In this document: piece by piece, positions 63,630 to 64,000 of the stretch | How positions within the stretch are numbered: position 1 is the first letter of the stretch | Layout: each line of letters opens with the position of its first letter | Source: a virus | Direction: 5' to 3' (one strand) | DNA: 64,000 bases | IMG/VR virus record: IMGVR_UViG_3300017783_000015 | Span: 1-64,000 of that record | Translations under genes and position numbers: made by a program | The notes under the pieces: generated by a model | Seen by the model: only the letters and a program-made list of their open reading frames with translations | Databases searched by the model: none | What the model was told of the DNA's origin: nothing

Positions 63630-63654
63630 CACGAGTTTGAAAATTTGTTATAAT
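63626..63654 (+). promoter_or_regulatory. Rightward promoter
   Basis: AAAATAGTTC, TTGACA, 17 bp, TATAAT. The stop of the glycosyltransferase lies in TTGACA. The next ATG directly touches TATAAT. Confidence 0.88.
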
Positions 63655-64000
63655 ATGTTGTTATTTGATTGGAATAAGATTGTAAAAGTAAGCAAAGGGA
63701 ATGTTGGTGACATCATTCAGATCCTTCGTATTATAACTTACAAGATTCAACCAAAAAACTACTATGATAAAACATTTAAGTTTTACAAGTACAAGTTCGG
63801 AGGCAAGTCTTATCTTCTTAACCCAAAAGATTTACTTGAACGAGGACGAGCATACAGTGATAAAGAGGTAGCAGAATATGCAGGTGTCGCATCATTCCGC
63901 AACTATCACAACTATGTTAATACAAAAGACACCACACTAGATCATTTGATGTGTCCAATATCAGATGATATAATTAATAATAACAGACTGCTTGAAGTGA
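63655..64000 (+). CDS. Conserved marine-phage protein (partial, runs off right edge)
   Basis: The frame starts MLLFDWNKIVKVSKGNVGDI and stays open to the window end (115 codons). LLNPKDLLERGRAYSDKEVA and EYAGVASFRNYHNY are further hallmarks of a family I recognise from marine T4-like phages; its function is unknown to me. The ATG abuts the -10 box, so a transcript from this promoter would begin after it unless initiation is shifted. Confidence 0.7.
   Translation, partial: MLLFDWNKIVKVSKGNVGDIIQILRIITYKIQPKNYYDKTFKFYKYKFGGKSYLLNPKDLLERGRAYSDKEVAEYAGVASFRNYHNYVNTKDTTLDHLMCPISDDIINNNRLLEV

Overview
The window is about 64 kb of an AT-rich, gene-dense genome of a tailed double-stranded DNA bacteriophage (Caudoviricetes), most likely a marine phage of a Gram-negative proteobacterium. 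The evidence is a large terminase, an HK97-type portal, a protease-scaffold-capsid fusion, a family A DNA polymerase, a primase, a DnaB-type helicase, an Rz/Rz1 spanin pair, an IscU very close to proteobacterial IscU, and a phage-type ribosomal protein bS21. A SAR11-like or other AT-rich marine host would fit but is not proven. No integrase, true tRNA gene or CRISPR array was found. Both window ends cut through genes, and the tail genes must lie to the left.

Region 1 (1 to about 19.3 kb, leftward) is the head and late arm: connector, capsid fusion, portal, HNH protein, terminase, a run of very small basic proteins, a methyltransferase, and then a tightly overlapping operon. Read in transcription order, that operon is a TerS-like protein, IscU, IscA, three small membrane proteins, CsgF, CsgG, a curlin-repeat protein, a FecR-domain protein, an unknown exported protein and a CHASE2-adenylate cyclase. 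It looks like a phage-borne curli-type (type VIII) secretion and signalling module.

Region 2 (19.3 to 25.4 kb) is the divergence zone. It holds a 2.8 kb gene island bounded by two inverted copies of a T-shaped hairpin repeat. To its right come a structured RNA of about 270 nt, iteron-like repeats with a perfect DnaA box (possible origin), a transcript carrying a tRNA-like fold without an anticodon arm, a small RNA, and a promoter-to-terminator RNA of about 940 nt rich in helices and possible pseudoknots.

Region 3 (25.4 to 64 kb, mostly rightward) is the early and replication arm. It has many small proteins, MazG-like, a leftward bS21/HTH/nuclease group, Hsp20, the lysis cassette, many 2-oxoglutarate-oxygenase or cupin proteins, sugar- and nucleotide-handling enzymes, and replication genes. 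The NAD-dependent DNA ligase is split into two genes 5.9 kb apart. Between the halves sits a cassette with radical SAM, QueC-like, cytidylyltransferase, cupin, carbamoyltransferase and SGNH-like genes.

Transcription appears to use host sigma-70 promoters of one unusually uniform type: an extended AAAATAGTTC upstream block, TTGACA, almost always a 17 bp spacer, then TATAAT. At least seven genes begin exactly 6 nt after TATAAT and should be read from leaderless mRNAs. Functions are family-level readings of the sequence; no database search was run.
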